From Thomasclavelia sp. (lineage in GTDB: Bacteria; Bacillota_I; Bacilli_A; Erysipelotrichales; Coprobacillaceae), in NCBI GenBank assembly GCA_020025035.1, contig JAHHSU010000001.1, forward strand, positions 1 through 63,035: a DNA stretch of 63,035 nt. Direction: 5' to 3'. Shown piece after piece: positions 42,585 to 52,339 of the stretch (positions are counted from its first letter, which is position 1; every line of letters starts with the position of its first letter). The position numbers and the translations under genes were made by a program. Below the pieces are notes generated by a model. That model had not been told where the DNA came from, did not search any database, and saw nothing but the letters and a program-made list of their open reading frames with translations.

Positions 42585-44697
42585 TAATATTGGCTTTATA
42601 AAATATATATTTATTTTAGTTTTTTTAGCTTTAATTTTTAATGTAGTGTACTTAGCAACAACAGGTATTCATTTTATTAGTGGTCGAAATATTGAAGAGT
42701 TTTCTGCTGGTAGAGAAGTAGGCACAAAGACTTTGTATGCATCAAGGGGAGATATTTATTCGTCTGATAATGAAGTATTAGCAGAAGATATTGTTTCATA
42801 TAAACTGATTGCATATCTTAGTAAAACTAGAGTTGGAGTAGGTAATGTCCCAGCATATGTGACTGATCCTCAAGCTTATGCTACACAACTTTCTCCTATA
42901 TTAAATATGCCTAAGGATGAATTATTAAATATTTTAGAAACACCTGATAAGTATCAGGTAGAGTTTGGAACATATGGTAATAATTTATCTCCAGCAACTA
43001 AAGCAAAAATTCAAGCATTAAATTTACCAGGATTAGAGTTCGTTGAACAAACAAAAAGAAATTATCCATATTCAACTTTTGCATCTTATATTATTGGTTT
43101 TGCTGCAAATGATGAAAATAACATGGATGAAATTGTTGGAAAATTTGGCTTAGAAAGTTCCATGAATGATCAATTGACTGGTCGAGATGGTAAAATTCAA
43201 TTTGTTAAAGATTCAAATGGATATAATTTGCCAAATAGTGTAACAGGAAAGATAGATCCACAAAATGGAAATGATATTCATCTTACGATTAATAGTAGTG
43301 TACAGCGTGATTTAGAAATTCAAATTAAAAAGATGGGTGAATTAGAAGGTGTTGAATCAGTTTGGGCAGCAGCAATGGAAGCTAAAACAGGAAAGATTTT
43401 AGCAATTTCTACAAGCCCTTCTTTTGACCCAAACAAAAAAGATTTACAATCCTATACAGATTTGTTTTTAAATAACCCTTATGAAGTAGGATCAGTTATT
43501 AAACCATTTGTTTATTTAACAGCTTTAGATGCTGGGACATTTCCAAAAAATCAAACGTTTATGTCAGGTAGTTATGACTTTAATGATGGATTTGCACCGG
43601 TAAAAGATTGGAATAAAGTTGGTTGGGGGCCAATCACATATGAAGATGGCCTAATTCGATCTAGTAATACGGGGATGATATATTTAACAGAAAAGTATAT
43701 TCCAAAAGATACACTTAGAGAAAAATATAGACAGTTGAAATTTTTCCAAGATGGTTGGATGTCAGGATTATATTTAGGTGGTGGAAATGATAATATGGAT
43801 GCGTCTAAAAGAGATTATTTGTCAGCTGCATTTGGCCAGTCATCTTCTTGGACAGCATTTCAGATGTTACGTGCATATTCTGTTTTTGCAAATAATGGAT
43901 GCATGGTAGAACCATATGTTGTGGATTATATCGTAGATGGAAAAACAAAAAATATTGTTGAGAAAAATACTACACAAAAAAGTGAACAAATTTTTTCTAA
44001 AGAAGCAATTGATTATGTAAAAGAATTGTTGTTAAGAGTCGTAGAAGATCCAAATGGTACAGGAAAAAATTATAAGATGAATGATATACGTCTATTTGGA
44101 AAGACTGGAACAGGTGAATTTACTGAAAATGGAAAATTGGTATCAGGACGTTATAATTTTGCATTTGCAGGATTAGCTCCTTATGACAATCCAGAAGTAG
44201 TTGTTTTTGCGGGAGTAAAAGGTGCAGATGGAATTACAAGTAAAGATGGTGTATTTGTTAATCTTGTACAAACATTAGTTCGTAGTAGTCTAACAAATCT
44301 AGGAAAAATGAATACTTCAAACCATCAAGAATCAAGTATTAAGGAATATACGTTAGATAACTTTAAAAATCAAAGTATAAATTTTGCAAGTTCAATTCTT
44401 ACACATAATGAAATGAAGTCAATTATTATTGGAAATGGAGGAAGTGTTATTAAACAGTTTCCTGAGGCAGGTACTTCGTTGCTTGTAAATAATAAGGTAT
44501 TCTTGCTAACTGATGGTAATACAATTACAATGCCAAATATGATTGGTTGGTCTACAAAAGAAGCGTTAACTTTTTCTTCACTGACTAACATTCCAATTCA
44601 ATTAAATGGTTCTGGTAAAGTGGAAAGTCAGAGTGTCCCTGAAGGAACAGTGATTAATTTAGAAACAACAATATCTTTACAATGTGGGGAAACATAG
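42571..44697 (+). CDS. pbpB: Class B penicillin-binding protein with PASTA domain (PBP2B/FtsI-like)
   Basis: A 708-residue transpeptidase anchored by one N-terminal helix (about 8-28). After the dimerisation domain come the catalytic motifs: SVIK of GSVIKPFVY (active serine), SSN of RSSNTGMIYL and KTG of FGKTGTGEF. A single PASTA repeat (about 655-705) ends the protein. It makes septal peptidoglycan crosslinks together with FtsW. It overlaps ftsL by 14 bases and is followed by its own terminator before the next PBP. Confidence 0.92.
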   Translation: MKKIDNIGFIKYIFILVFLALIFNVVYLATTGIHFISGRNIEEFSAGREVGTKTLYASRGDIYSSDNEVLAEDIVSYKLIAYLSKTRVGVGNVPAYVTDPQAYATQLSPILNMPKDELLNILETPDKYQVEFGTYGNNLSPATKAKIQALNLPGLEFVEQTKRNYPYSTFASYIIGFAANDENNMDEIVGKFGLESSMNDQLTGRDGKIQFVKDSNGYNLPNSVTGKIDPQNGNDIHLTINSSVQRDLEIQIKKMGELEGVESVWAAAMEAKTGKILAISTSPSFDPNKKDLQSYTDLFLNNPYEVGSVIKPFVYLTALDAGTFPKNQTFMSGSYDFNDGFAPVKDWNKVGWGPITYEDGLIRSSNTGMIYLTEKYIPKDTLREKYRQLKFFQDGWMSGLYLGGGNDNMDASKRDYLSAAFGQSSSWTAFQMLRAYSVFANNGCMVEPYVVDYIVDGKTKNIVEKNTTQKSEQIFSKEAIDYVKELLLRVVEDPNGTGKNYKMNDIRLFGKTGTGEFTENGKLVSGRYNFAFAGLAPYDNPEVVVFAGVKGADGITSKDGVFVNLVQTLVRSSLTNLGKMNTSNHQESSIKEYTLDNFKNQSINFASSILTHNEMKSIIIGNGGSVIKQFPEAGTSLLVNNKVFLLTDGNTITMPNMIGWSTKEALTFSSLTNIPIQLNGSGKVESQSVPEGTVINLETTISLQCGET

Positions 44698-44718
44698 GTC
44701 TTTTTGATCTATGTTTTT
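44691..44718 (+). terminator. Terminator between the two PBP genes
   Basis: AACATAGGTC at 44691-44700 pairs with GATCTATGTT at 44706-44715 around TTTTT (one G-U), followed by more T. The stem includes the PBP stop codon. Confidence 0.7.
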
Positions 44719-44740
44719 CATATAGTAAAGTGGTGATATA

Positions 44741-46648
44741 ATGATATATGAATCTATAATTAAAAAGTTAAATTATATAAAAATAGGAATAGTGATATTA
44801 TGTATATGTATAGTAATAAAGTTGTTTTATATACAAGTTGTCTCATATTCAAATTTAACTAGTAAAGCCACAACATTGTGGCAGCGAAGTTTTCCAGTAG
44901 AAGCCTCTAGAGGAGAGATACTAGATGCAAATGGAAATAAAATTGTAACTAATCTTACCACTTCTTCATTAGTGGTAATACCTTCACAATTGGAAAATCC
45001 GTTGGAACAAGCTAGCTTATTAGCACCAATATTAGAATGTGATCAGGCAGCATTATTTGAAAAACTTGAAAAACGTGTATCAATTCAACGAATTTCTCCA
45101 GAAGGCAGACAATTAAGTGAAGAAAAAGCATTACAAATAAAAAAATTAAATATGCCAGGTGTTTACTTGATTAAAGATACATTAAGACATTATCCAAAAG
45201 GGAACTATTTAGCTCAAAGTTTAGGATTTGTTGGGATAGACAATCAGGGATTAGCTGGATTAGAATTAAAGTATAATGATTATTTAACAGGATCAAATGG
45301 AAGTATTGATTATTACATGGATGCAAAAGGGAATAATTTAAATATGTATCCATCTAGTTATACGCATCCAGTAAATGGAAATGACATTCAACTTACTATT
45401 GATATGGATTTACAGGATATTGTAGAAAGAGAGTTAAACAATGCATACCAAACATATAATCCTGATGGAATTTGGGCGTTGATGATGAATCCTAATACTG
45501 GAGAAATATTATCTATTTGTTCAAAACCAGACTTTGATCCTAATCATTATAAAGATGCAAATCCAGATATATATAATCAAAATATTCCAATTTGGAAAAG
45601 TTATGAACCTGGTTCGACGTTTAAAGTAATTACTTTTGCAAGTGCGCTTAATGAAAAATTATTTGATATGAATAAGGATACTTACTTTGATAAGGGATAT
45701 GAATATGTTGGTGGTGCTAGAATAAAGTCTTGGAAAAAAGGAGGACATGGATTACAAACATTTAAAGAAGTATTACAGAATTCTTCTAACCCTGGATTTG
45801 TTGAAATAGGAAGGCGTTTAGGAAAAGAAAAGTTAAGTCAATACATTCAAGATTTTGGATTAACAAGTAAAACAGGTGTAGATCTTATTGGTGAATCAAG
45901 TGGTATTATGTTTGATGATGATCGTTTTGGTATAGTAGAACAAGCAACAGTTTCATTTGGACAAGGAATATCAATCACACCTATTCAATTAGTTAGTGCG
46001 GTAAGTGCCTGTGTAAATGGAGGATATTTAAATACACCATATATTTTAGATAAAGTTATTGAACCTCATACAAAGGATATTGTATATCAAGCTACTACTA
46101 AACAGGTAAGACAAGTTATTAGTGAAGAAACATCTAAACAAGTAAAAGAAGCATTAGAAGGAGTAGTTACTGATGGTGGAGGAAAGAATGCTTATATAGA
46201 AGGTTATCGTATTGGTGGAAAGACTGGAACTGCACAAAAGGCAGTAAATGGAACATATGCAGGAAATGGGTATATTCTTTCCTTTTTAGGAGTAGCTCCA
46301 ATTGATGATCCACAAGTAGTTTTGTATGTTGCCATGGATAATCCTAAAAATTGTGTTCAATATGGAGGGACAACTGTTGCACCTATTGCAAGAAAAATAT
46401 TAGTAGATACATTAAATGTATTAGAGATACCAAAAGTAACAGAACAAAAGGAAAAAGAGTATACTTGGATGGAAATTCCCAAACATCCAGTAGAACAATA
46501 TATTGGTAAAACAAAAAAAGAAGTAACTAGTCCTTATTTTAAATTTGAATACGTAGGCAAAGGAGATGTAGTAATTGACCAATTACCTAGAGAAAATGAA
46601 AAAATTGAAGAAGGACAAACGATTGTGATTATGTTAGGAGACCCATAG
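44741..46648 (+). CDS. Class B penicillin-binding protein, SpoVD-like, with PASTA domain
   Basis: A 635-residue PBP of the same class as its upstream neighbour: membrane helix (about 12-32), dimerisation domain, and motifs STFK in YEPGSTFKVITF, SSN in NSSNPGFVEIG and KTG in GGKTGTAQKA. A PASTA repeat (about 575-632) follows. In B. subtilis the same position holds spoVD; whether this one is vegetative or sporulation-linked is not visible from sequence. GGTGAT is the ribosome site. It lies between two terminators and may be transcribed partly on its own. Confidence 0.9.
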   Translation: MIYESIIKKLNYIKIGIVILCICIVIKLFYIQVVSYSNLTSKATTLWQRSFPVEASRGEILDANGNKIVTNLTTSSLVVIPSQLENPLEQASLLAPILECDQAALFEKLEKRVSIQRISPEGRQLSEEKALQIKKLNMPGVYLIKDTLRHYPKGNYLAQSLGFVGIDNQGLAGLELKYNDYLTGSNGSIDYYMDAKGNNLNMYPSSYTHPVNGNDIQLTIDMDLQDIVERELNNAYQTYNPDGIWALMMNPNTGEILSICSKPDFDPNHYKDANPDIYNQNIPIWKSYEPGSTFKVITFASALNEKLFDMNKDTYFDKGYEYVGGARIKSWKKGGHGLQTFKEVLQNSSNPGFVEIGRRLGKEKLSQYIQDFGLTSKTGVDLIGESSGIMFDDDRFGIVEQATVSFGQGISITPIQLVSAVSACVNGGYLNTPYILDKVIEPHTKDIVYQATTKQVRQVISEETSKQVKEALEGVVTDGGGKNAYIEGYRIGGKTGTAQKAVNGTYAGNGYILSFLGVAPIDDPQVVLYVAMDNPKNCVQYGGTTVAPIARKILVDTLNVLEIPKVTEQKEKEYTWMEIPKHPVEQYIGKTKKEVTSPYFKFEYVGKGDVVIDQLPRENEKIEEGQTIVIMLGDP

Positions 46649-46659
46649 GTCTCCTTTTT
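46636..46659 (+). terminator. Terminator before mraY
   Basis: AGGAGACC at 46636-46643 pairs with GGTCTCCT at 46648-46655, followed by TTTT. The PBP stop codon lies at the loop. Confidence 0.85.
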
Positions 46660-46667
46660 GTTTCTAA

Positions 46668-46696
46668 TTTACAACTACATTTGTTTATGTTAATAT
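46668..46696 (+). promoter_or_regulatory. Promoter of mraY-murD
   Basis: TTTACA at 46668-46673 and TAATAT at 46691-46696, 17 bases apart, directly after the terminator. Confidence 0.55.
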
Positions 46697-46723
46697 TGTA
46701 GTAAATTAAAAAGGGGGATGAAT

Positions 46724-47698
46724 ATGAATTTTTTAAAAATATTCATTAGTTTTTTATTAGGTTATTTTATTACAATTTTTGCAATACCTCGTTTTATCCC
46801 AAAATTGTGTCAATTAAAATTTGGACAGATTGAACGTGAAGAAGGTCCTGCTAGTCATAAAATTAAAGATGGTACTCCAACAATGGGAGGGATTGTATTT
46901 ATTTTATCAAGTGTATTAGCTGTATATATTAGCTTTCCAAAGTTAATTATGGATCCTACTGTTAGTTTAATCACTTTTGTATTTATTGGTTATGGACTTA
47001 TTGGTTTATTAGATGATTACCTTATTGTAGTGAAAAAAACAAATTTAGGATTATCTGCAGGAAAAAAATACTTGTTACAATCAGTTTTAGCAATCTTATT
47101 TTATATTTTGGCAGATCGATTTGTTCCATCATTTATAGCAGAAATCACAATCCCTGTGATACATACAACTATTAATTTAGGTTTTTTATATCCTATTTTG
47201 ATTTATTTTATGTTTACTGCAACGTCTAATGGTGTTAATCTTTCAGATGGATTGGATGGCTTGGCTACTGGTTTATCTATGGTTGCAATTGCACCATTTG
47301 TAATTTTTGGATTAATGACTAAAAATTATGCAGTTAGTGTATATGGTATGGCAGTGATTGGATCACTACTTGGTTTTATGAATTTTAACTATCATCCTGC
47401 TAAAATATTTATGGGAGATGTAGGATCGTTATCATTAGGAGGATTATTAGCTGTACTTGCAATTTTTTCAAAACAAGAGTTATTATTACTTATTGTCGGA
47501 GGAGTATTTGTTGTTGAAACATTGTCAGTTATTATTCAGGTGGTAAGTTTTAAGTTGACTGGAAAAAGAGTATTTAAAATGGCACCATTGCATCATCATT
47601 TTGAGTTACTTGGATGGAGTGAACAACAGGTTGTTCTTTCATTTTGGTTTGGAGCTTTTATATGTGGAATTATTGGTGTAGTATTAGGAGTGTTATAG
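46724..47698 (+). CDS. mraY: Phospho-N-acetylmuramoyl-pentapeptide-transferase MraY
   Basis: A 324-residue integral membrane enzyme that makes lipid I from UDP-MurNAc-pentapeptide and undecaprenyl phosphate. It has about ten helices. Active-site parts are GLLDDYLIV (Asp pair, about residue 90), NGVNLSDGLDGLATG (about 165-180) and the C-terminal FKMAPLHHHFELLGW histidines. ATG 46724 suits the AAGGGGG site. murD follows one base after the stop. Confidence 0.97.
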   Translation: MNFLKIFISFLLGYFITIFAIPRFIPKLCQLKFGQIEREEGPASHKIKDGTPTMGGIVFILSSVLAVYISFPKLIMDPTVSLITFVFIGYGLIGLLDDYLIVVKKTNLGLSAGKKYLLQSVLAILFYILADRFVPSFIAEITIPVIHTTINLGFLYPILIYFMFTATSNGVNLSDGLDGLATGLSMVAIAPFVIFGLMTKNYAVSVYGMAVIGSLLGFMNFNYHPAKIFMGDVGSLSLGGLLAVLAIFSKQELLLLIVGGVFVVETLSVIIQVVSFKLTGKRVFKMAPLHHHFELLGWSEQQVVLSFWFGAFICGIIGVVLGVL

Positions 47699-47699
47699 T

Positions 47700-49040
47700 A
47701 TGCTAAGTGGAAAGAAAGTGCTAGTATTAGGACTTGCAAGAAGTGGTATGGCAGCAACACGTTTACTATGTAAATTAAATGCTACTGTTACAGTGAATGA
47801 AGGAAGAACTTTAAATCAACTAAGGGAACAAGAAGAATTAAAACAATTAAATGTTGAAATTATTGATGGTGGACATCCTATTGAGCTATTTGAAAGGGAT
47901 TTTGATTTTGTTGTGAAAAATCCTGGTATTAAGTACACTATGCCTTTTATTCGAAGGTTACAAGAAAGAAATATTCCTATTTATACAGAAATAGAACTTG
48001 CGTTTCAAGTGGCTAAACCACAGCATTATATTGCAATTACTGGAACCAATGGGAAGACTACTACTGCGACTTTAACTTATCATATTTTAAAAAAAGAACA
48101 TCCAAATACTTATTTAGCTGGAAATATTGGGATTCCTTTATGTGATATTGTATTAAATCATCAATTAATGGAAAGTAACTGGAATTATATTGTACTTGAG
48201 ATGTCTAATTTTCAGTTGTTAAATATTGACCAATTTAGACCAGAGATTTCTGTAATTACTAACTTAACTCCAGACCATCTTGATTATATGGAGACAGTAG
48301 AAGATTATTATATTTCAAAGACCAAAATTTATCAAAATCAAACTTCTAATGATTATTTTATTTTGAATCAAGATGATCAAACCATTCAAACCTATGTTCA
48401 ACAATATCCTACTAAAGCTACCAAAATTCCATTTTCATTAGATAATTTGTCATTAGCTTGTATTCAAAATCATCATATTTTATATAAAGGGGAAAAAGTA
48501 TACGATTTAAATAACCTTAAAATAGTAGGAAAACATAATGTTCAAAATGTAATGATAGCATTATGTATTGCAAAATGTTTAAATATTCCAAATAGTACGA
48601 TTAGAGATGCTTTAGATCATTTTTATGGTGTAGAACATAGAGTAGAGTTTGTGCGTGAAATAAATGGTATTAAATTTTATAATGATTCAAAAGCAACTAA
48701 TGTAGATTCAACACTTGTAGCAATTGATGCATTTACATCCCCAATTATTTTACTTCTAGGTGGATTTGATAAGGGCTTAGATTTAAGTCGATTAAAAAAG
48801 AAAAACAATATTAAAGCAATTGTATGTTTTGGAGAAGCAGGAAAACGTTTTTCAAAAGAATTACATTCTCCTTATTATGAAAAGGAATTAAAAGATGCAA
48901 TTATAAAATCGTATGCTTTAGCTAATGAAGGGGATATTATTTTATTATCACCATCTACAAGTAGTTTTGATCAATTTGATAGTTATGAACAAAGAGGTAG
49001 ATATTTTAAAAAAATAGTTAATACAATCGAATCATTATAA
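47700..49040 (+). CDS. murD: UDP-N-acetylmuramoylalanine--D-glutamate ligase
   Basis: A 446-residue Mur ligase adding D-glutamate to UDP-MurNAc-L-Ala in the cytosol. Its motifs are the N-terminal Rossmann GLARSGMAA, ATP-binding ITGTNGKTTTAT (about residue 112), the EMSNFQL glutamate region, NLTPDHLDYM, and the C-terminal GVEHRVEFV, YNDSKATN and SPSTSSFDQFDSYEQRG. It is paired with mraY. The other ligase genes murE and murF are not in the cluster. Confidence 0.97.
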   Translation: MLSGKKVLVLGLARSGMAATRLLCKLNATVTVNEGRTLNQLREQEELKQLNVEIIDGGHPIELFERDFDFVVKNPGIKYTMPFIRRLQERNIPIYTEIELAFQVAKPQHYIAITGTNGKTTTATLTYHILKKEHPNTYLAGNIGIPLCDIVLNHQLMESNWNYIVLEMSNFQLLNIDQFRPEISVITNLTPDHLDYMETVEDYYISKTKIYQNQTSNDYFILNQDDQTIQTYVQQYPTKATKIPFSLDNLSLACIQNHHILYKGEKVYDLNNLKIVGKHNVQNVMIALCIAKCLNIPNSTIRDALDHFYGVEHRVEFVREINGIKFYNDSKATNVDSTLVAIDAFTSPIILLLGGFDKGLDLSRLKKKNNIKAIVCFGEAGKRFSKELHSPYYEKELKDAIIKSYALANEGDIILLSPSTSSFDQFDSYEQRGRYFKKIVNTIESL

Positions 49041-49045
49041 TAGTG

Positions 49046-49069
49046 AAAAAGGAAAAATTCCTTTTTTTT
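49046..49069 (+). terminator. Terminator between murD and ftsW
   Basis: AAAAAGGAA at 49046-49054 pairs with TTCCTTTTT at 49058-49066 around a three-base loop and continues in T. Confidence 0.8.
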
Positions 49070-49113
49070 GTTTTAAATTTTCCTATATTTCATATATTTA
49101 TATAGGTGATATG

Positions 49114-50187
49114 ATGAAAAATAAAAAGATATGGTGGATATGTATAGCTATTATTACAATAGGATTGATTATGGTATATAGTTCTAGTCATATATGGGCA
49201 TTAGAAAAATTTGGTGATGAATTTTTTTATATTAAACGTCAGGGTCTATTTACTATTGTAGGGTTAATAGGAATGTATCTTACGTCAAAAATTGATTACC
49301 ATTGGTATAGAACACACGCATTAAAAATATTATTATTTTGTTTTCTATTACTGATTTTAGTATTAGTTCCAGGGTTAGGAAAAGTAAGAGGTGGATCACG
49401 TAGTTGGTTTGAAATTGGGTTTATTTCATTACAACCATCTGAAGTATTTAAGATTGGTATGATTATTTATGCTTCCAAGTTTTTAAGTAGATATTTTCAT
49501 TATATGAAAAATGTACGCTATGCATTGATGATTTTAGGAGTTGCATTTTTAGGATTTGGACTAATTATGTTGCAACCAGATTTTGGTACTGGTGTTGTAA
49601 TGCTAGGAAGTATTGTTCTTATGATTATTGCTTCGCCATTTAAATTTAGGTACTTTTTAGGTCTAGGAATTGCAGGAATAATTGGAATTATAGGATTGGT
49701 TTTGTCTGCTCCATATCGTTTAAAAAGGATTTTGGCTTTTATTGATCCTTTTCAAGATCCTTTAGGAAGTGGCTTTCAAATGATTCAATCGTTATATGCG
49801 ATTGGTCCAGGGGGAATACTTGGAGTTGGTTTTGGAAATAGTATACAAAAGCATTTCTACTTACCAGAACCTCAAACAGATTTTATATTTGCAATTTTTT
49901 GTGAAGAATTTGGCCTAATAGGTGGATGTATTGTTGTATGGTTATTTTGTATGTTGCTTTTACAAGGAATTAAGATAGCAAAAAAATCTCATGATTTATT
50001 CGGTAGCTTTTTAGCATTAGGGATTACAGCGATGTTAGGTATTCAAATTATCATTAATTTAGGAGTAGTAGTGGGGTTATTTCCTGTTACAGGAGTTACA
50101 TTACCTATGATGTCATATGGTGGAACAAGTTTAACACTTGTGATGACTTGTATAGGAATATTAATAAATATTGAACAAAACAGCTGA
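49114..50187 (+). CDS. ftsW: FtsW-type peptidoglycan glycosyltransferase (SEDS family)
   Basis: A 357-residue polytopic membrane protein of the SEDS family, which polymerises lipid II together with a class B PBP. Conserved parts are VRGGSRSWFEIGFISLQPSE, the catalytic-region LQPDFGTGVVML, EPQTDFIFAIFCEEFGLIGG and PMMSYGGTSL at the end. About ten helices are predicted. FtsW is favoured over RodA because of the neighbouring murD and murG. ATG 49114 is chosen over 49111 for spacing from GGTGA. Start is uncertain by one codon. Confidence 0.92.
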   Translation: MKNKKIWWICIAIITIGLIMVYSSSHIWALEKFGDEFFYIKRQGLFTIVGLIGMYLTSKIDYHWYRTHALKILLFCFLLLILVLVPGLGKVRGGSRSWFEIGFISLQPSEVFKIGMIIYASKFLSRYFHYMKNVRYALMILGVAFLGFGLIMLQPDFGTGVVMLGSIVLMIIASPFKFRYFLGLGIAGIIGIIGLVLSAPYRLKRILAFIDPFQDPLGSGFQMIQSLYAIGPGGILGVGFGNSIQKHFYLPEPQTDFIFAIFCEEFGLIGGCIVVWLFCMLLLQGIKIAKKSHDLFGSFLALGITAMLGIQIIINLGVVVGLFPVTGVTLPMMSYGGTSLTLVMTCIGILINIEQNS

Positions 50188-50193
50188 TAATTG

Positions 50194-50202
50194 TGTTATA
50201 CT
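50194..50202 (+). promoter_or_regulatory. Extended -10 promoter of murG-murB-divIB
   Basis: TGT precedes TATACT (50197-50202), 22 bases before ATG 50225. No -35 is clear at normal spacing. Confidence 0.45.
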
Positions 50203-50224
50203 AGGATAGAAAAGGGGAGATCAT

Positions 50225-51316
50225 ATGAAAATTATTTTTGCTACTGGAGGAACAGGTGGCCATTTATATCCAGCGATTGCCCTAATGAGGTATTTAGAAA
50301 ACCAATATGAAAATGTTGAGTGTTTATTTGTAGGAACAACTGATCGTTTAGAATCAAAGGTAATTCCACAATTAGGCTATCCGTATAAAGGTGTGCATGT
50401 TTTAGGATTAGCAGGTTCACCATTACAAAAGTTAAAGGCTGTAAGTGTATTTGTAAATTCATTACGTCATACTCGTAAGATTGTAAAAGATTTTAAGCCT
50501 GATATTGTGATAGGATTTGGTGGATATGTGAGTGCATCTATTGTATTATCTGCTAGTATGATGGGTGTTAAAACGATGATTCACGAACAAAATTCAATTG
50601 TAGGATTAGCTAATAAAATATTAGTAAATAGAGTGGATAAAATTGTATGTTGTTATGATCTAGCGTACCAACAATTTCCTTCTAGCAAAACATATTTGCT
50701 AGGAAATCCTAGAGCTAGTGAAGTGGTAAGTCAAGAAAGAAGCGTTGATATTCTTACACAATATAAGTTAGATAAAAATAAAAAAACGGTTCTGATTGTA
50801 ATGGGAAGTTTAGGATCTTCTAGTGTTAATTGTATATTAGAAAATTCGTTAGAGAAATTTTCTTGTAAAGATTATCAAACAATTATTGTTACTGGAAAAG
50901 ATAATTATCAAACGATGAAAGATAAAACAAAAAATAAAATACTTTCTTGTGTACATTTAATTCCATATGTAGAAGATATGCCTAGTTTATTACAACAATG
51001 TGATATTGTTGTTTCACGAGCTGGTGCTTCTACTCTTGCAGAATTAACTGCATTAGGAAGTGCAATGATTCTTATTCCTAGTCCCTATGTAGCAAGTAAT
51101 CATCAAGAGTATAATGCAAATGAATTAGTAAAAAAACAAGCTGCAATAATGATTAAGGAAAATGATTTAACCAGTGAAAAATTAATAAGTACAATTGATA
51201 TGTTATTTTCTGATCCAAATAGATTATATAATATGAAGGAAAATGCAAAAAAATTAGGTAAACCTAATGCTAGTAAGGATATTACTAAACTAATTATGGA
51301 ATTGATAGAGAATTAG
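50225..51316 (+). CDS. murG: UDP-N-acetylglucosamine--N-acetylmuramyl-(pentapeptide) transferase MurG
   Basis: A 363-residue peripheral membrane glycosyltransferase that converts lipid I to lipid II. Conserved motifs are FATGGTGGHLYPAIA at the N-terminus, VIGFGGYVSASIV, MIHEQNSIVGLANKIL and SRAGASTLAELTALGSAMI plus PSPYVASNHQEYNA in the donor domain. GGGGAGA precedes the start. Confidence 0.97.
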   Translation: MKIIFATGGTGGHLYPAIALMRYLENQYENVECLFVGTTDRLESKVIPQLGYPYKGVHVLGLAGSPLQKLKAVSVFVNSLRHTRKIVKDFKPDIVIGFGGYVSASIVLSASMMGVKTMIHEQNSIVGLANKILVNRVDKIVCCYDLAYQQFPSSKTYLLGNPRASEVVSQERSVDILTQYKLDKNKKTVLIVMGSLGSSSVNCILENSLEKFSCKDYQTIIVTGKDNYQTMKDKTKNKILSCVHLIPYVEDMPSLLQQCDIVVSRAGASTLAELTALGSAMILIPSPYVASNHQEYNANELVKKQAAIMIKENDLTSEKLISTIDMLFSDPNRLYNMKENAKKLGKPNASKDITKLIMELIEN

Positions 51317-51421
51317 AATGATAAATGATTTGATTTATTGTTATAAAATTAATAGAAAGGAAAAAAGTATATAACGCAGATGATATTGATCAATGCAGAT
51401 ATACGTGGTAAAAGTCATATA

Positions 51422-52339
51422 ATGGATTTTCAATTATTGCACCAAAAATTATTAAATTTAGATGTTGGAGACATTTTAGAATATGAACCAATATATAAAC
51501 ATACTACTTATAAAGTTGGTGGACCAGCAAGATTATATGTAAAGGTAAAAGATATTAATAGTCTTCAAAAATTAATGAATTTTATTAAGGAATATCAAAT
51601 TCCTTATTGTGTTATTGGAAAAGGTTCTAATATATTGTTTGGTGATAAGGAATATGAAGGAATAGTAATTTCACTAAATGAAAATTTTAATCAAGTGAAG
51701 ATTGAAAATCAAATAGTTGAAGCCTATAGTGGTGTTTCTTTAATTAAATTAGCACATACTGCAATGAAACAGGGACTTAGCGGCATGGAATTTATATCAG
51801 GTATTCCTGGTAGTGTTGGTGGTGCTATATATATGAATGCAGGAGCATATAAAAAAGAAGTAAGTGATATTTGTAAAGAAGTTACTATTTTAAATGATAA
51901 GGGAGAAATTGTTGTTTTAACTAATGAACAATTAAAATTTAGCTACCGTTATTCTATTGTTCAAGAGCATCAAGATTGGATTATTTTAAACGCAAAATTT
52001 CAATTAGAAAATGGAGACAAAGAGAATATTAAAAGCATAATGGATTCTAGAAAAGAAAAACGTATGCAAACTCAGCCTTGGGATAAGGCCAGTGCAGGAA
52101 GTGTATTTCGTAATCCTAATACTAAAGGAGCATGGCAATATATTGAAGAATGTCAACTACGTGGATATAAAATAGGTGGGGCCAAGGTTTCAAAGAAACA
52201 TTCTAATTTTATTATTAATACGGGACATGCTTCTGCTAAAGACATTAAGGATTTAATTGAATATATTCAACTACAAGTAAAGGAAAAATTTAAAGTTGAT
52301 TTGCATACTGAAGTGAGGTTTATGAATTGGGAAGATTAA
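51422..52339 (+). CDS. murB: UDP-N-acetylenolpyruvoylglucosamine reductase
   Basis: A 305-residue FAD enzyme that reduces UDP-GlcNAc-enolpyruvate to UDP-MurNAc. It has KHTTYKVGGPARLYVKV and VIGKGSNILFGDKEYEG (FAD site), GLSGMEFISGIPGSVGGAIY, SYRYS, and the catalytic-serine segment KASAGSVFRNP. The C-terminal GGAKVSKKHSNFIIN is typical. The start is uncertain: ATG 51422 matches the family N-terminus, while an in-frame ATG at 51380 would add 14 residues; neither has a strong ribosome site. It overlaps the next gene by 13 bases. Confidence 0.95.
   Translation: MDFQLLHQKLLNLDVGDILEYEPIYKHTTYKVGGPARLYVKVKDINSLQKLMNFIKEYQIPYCVIGKGSNILFGDKEYEGIVISLNENFNQVKIENQIVEAYSGVSLIKLAHTAMKQGLSGMEFISGIPGSVGGAIYMNAGAYKKEVSDICKEVTILNDKGEIVVLTNEQLKFSYRYSIVQEHQDWIILNAKFQLENGDKENIKSIMDSRKEKRMQTQPWDKASAGSVFRNPNTKGAWQYIEECQLRGYKIGGAKVSKKHSNFIINTGHASAKDIKDLIEYIQLQVKEKFKVDLHTEVRFMNWED

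Noticed and set aside
44726..44735. MraZ box (AAAGTGG) before the second PBP gene
   Set aside because: A single copy that overlaps the ribosome site; without tandem repeats it is not convincing.
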